Below are positions 44,195-64,000 of a stretch of 64,000 bases of DNA, in pieces. Under the pieces are notes generated by a model. The model ran no database searches, had not been told where the DNA came from, and worked only from the letters and a program-made list of their open reading frames with translations. The translations under genes and the position numbers were made by a program. Where the stretch lies: contig CM039464.1 of NCBI GenBank assembly GCA_022414725.1, forward strand, positions 8,723,447-8,787,446, in the 5' to 3' direction. The stretch is from Microglena sp. YARC (taxonomy: Eukaryota > Chlorophyta > Chlorophyceae > Chlamydomonadales > Chlamydomonadaceae). Each line of letters begins with the position of its first letter. Position 1 is the stretch's first letter.

Positions 44195-44340
44195 GGTCAC
44201 CACCCAGCTCACTCCTCTGTCCCAGCAAGGAGTGCAAAATACTCATTTCAGCTAGCGCTTGCATCCGCCGGTGCTAGCGTGTCACCTCCCTTGCCCCATA
44301 CAAGCTCTGAAATAGCCCATGACCATCCAGCCAACAACAA
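44195..44340 (-). repeat. Downstream duplicate of the ATG9 C-terminal coding end
   Basis: About 145 bases beyond the stop repeat the last coding stretch at about 44390-44530 in diverged form (both contain 'TCAGCTAGCGCTTGCATCCG'). The spacing is about 188 bp. This is the terminal-exon counterpart of the exon-edge duplications seen in the introns. Confidence 0.75.
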
Positions 44341-44375
44341 AATATTAATTAAATCATCAAAATCAGCCTGCACCC

Positions 44376-63352
<18,977 letters not shown>

Positions 63353-63547
63353 CTGCATGTGTGTGTGTTTGTGTGTGTTTGTGTGTGGTGGTGGTGGTGT
63401 GTGTATGTGTGTGTGTGAGTGTGTGTGTGTGCGCGTGCGTGAGTGTGTGACTGTGTAAACTAAAAACATGATGCGGCTCACGATGTCGTGCTCGTTCAGG
63501 TCCCTGCAGGTGTGTGTGTTTGTATGTGTTTGTGTGTGGTGGTGGTG

Positions 63548-63584
<37 letters not shown>

Positions 63585-64000
63585 AGTGTGTGTGTGCGCG
63601 TGCGTGAGTGTGTGACTGTGTAAACTAAAAACATGATGCGGCTCACGATGTCGTGCTCGTTCAGGTCCCTGCATGTGTGTGTGTTTGTGTGTGTTTGTGT
63701 GTGGTGGTGGTGGTGTGTGTGTATGTGTGTGTGTGAGTGTGTGTGTGTGTGTGTGCGCGTGCGTGAGTGTGTGACTGTGTAAACTAAAAACATGATGCGG
63801 CTCACGATGTCGTGCTCGTTCAGGTCCCTGCAGGTGTGTGTGTTTGTGTGTGTTTGTGTGTGGTGGTGGTGGTGTGTGTGTGTGTGTGTGTGTGTGAGTG
63901 TGTGTGTGTGTGTGTGCGCATGCGTGAGTGTGTAACTGTGTAAACTAAAAACATGATGCGGCTCACGATGTCGTGCTCGTTCAGGTCCCTGCAGGTGTGT
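63353..64000. repeat. ATG9 intron: ~160-bp array, each unit with an exon 5' edge and acceptor
   Basis: Four copies (starting near 63467, 63632, 63791 and 63952) of the first ~38 bases of the 63155-63352 exon with acceptor ('CATGATGCGGCTCACGATGT', 'CGTTCAGGTCCCTGCA'), separated by GT-rich tracts. The array runs off the window. Confidence 0.95.

Overview
The window looks like nuclear DNA of a unicellular green alga. The clearest host gene is a plant-type ATG9 with many short exons and very large, repeat-filled introns. The mobile DNA is of algal type: Ty1/copia elements, a LINE with RNase H and a restriction-like endonuclease, and an integrated Polinton-like virus (PLV). A prasinophyte such as Cymbomonas would fit, but the species is my inference. 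No tRNA, rRNA or CRISPR array was recognised.

Layout. 1-2106 is an indel-ridden second copy of the PLV capsid region, followed by exactly 1,000 Ns and a ~77-bp satellite (3107-5235). 5236-7430 has no recognisable gene. From 7620 to 31882 lies a minus-strand copia element (copia-1), truncated at its 3' end and split twice. A complete 13.3-kb PLV (8566-21875; 441/442-bp terminal inverted repeats, 6-bp target duplication GATAAC) sits in its pol gene. A complete plus-strand copia-2 (24233-31195; ~340-bp LTRs, 5-bp duplication GGCGC) sits in its gag gene. Removing both insertions joins the copia-1 reading frame. A broken plus-strand LINE follows (about 32430-41280), with a Josephin-like cysteine-peptidase domain, reverse transcriptase, RNase H, zinc finger and endonuclease. 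From 44376 to the right edge runs the minus-strand ATG9 gene; ten exons, including the stop, lie in the window and the N-terminus lies beyond 64000.

The PLV has two divergent blocks meeting near 15390. The minus block holds an rve integrase, one very long gene joining a family B-like DNA polymerase, an SF1 helicase and an HNH-like domain, a small basic repeat protein, and a phage-type fibre with an S74 chaperone domain. The plus block holds the virion genes: small proteins, two tandem related capsid proteins, a packaging ATPase, a minor capsid/penton protein and a small glycine-rich amphipathic protein. Both capsid genes are intact; most other genes carry frameshifts or stops, which could be decay or uncorrected assembly indels.

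The most unusual signal is in ATG9. For most exons, short pieces of one or both exon edges, often with the adjoining splice site, recur in tandem in the neighbouring intron, so that much of the intron length consists of arrays seeded by exon-intron junctions.
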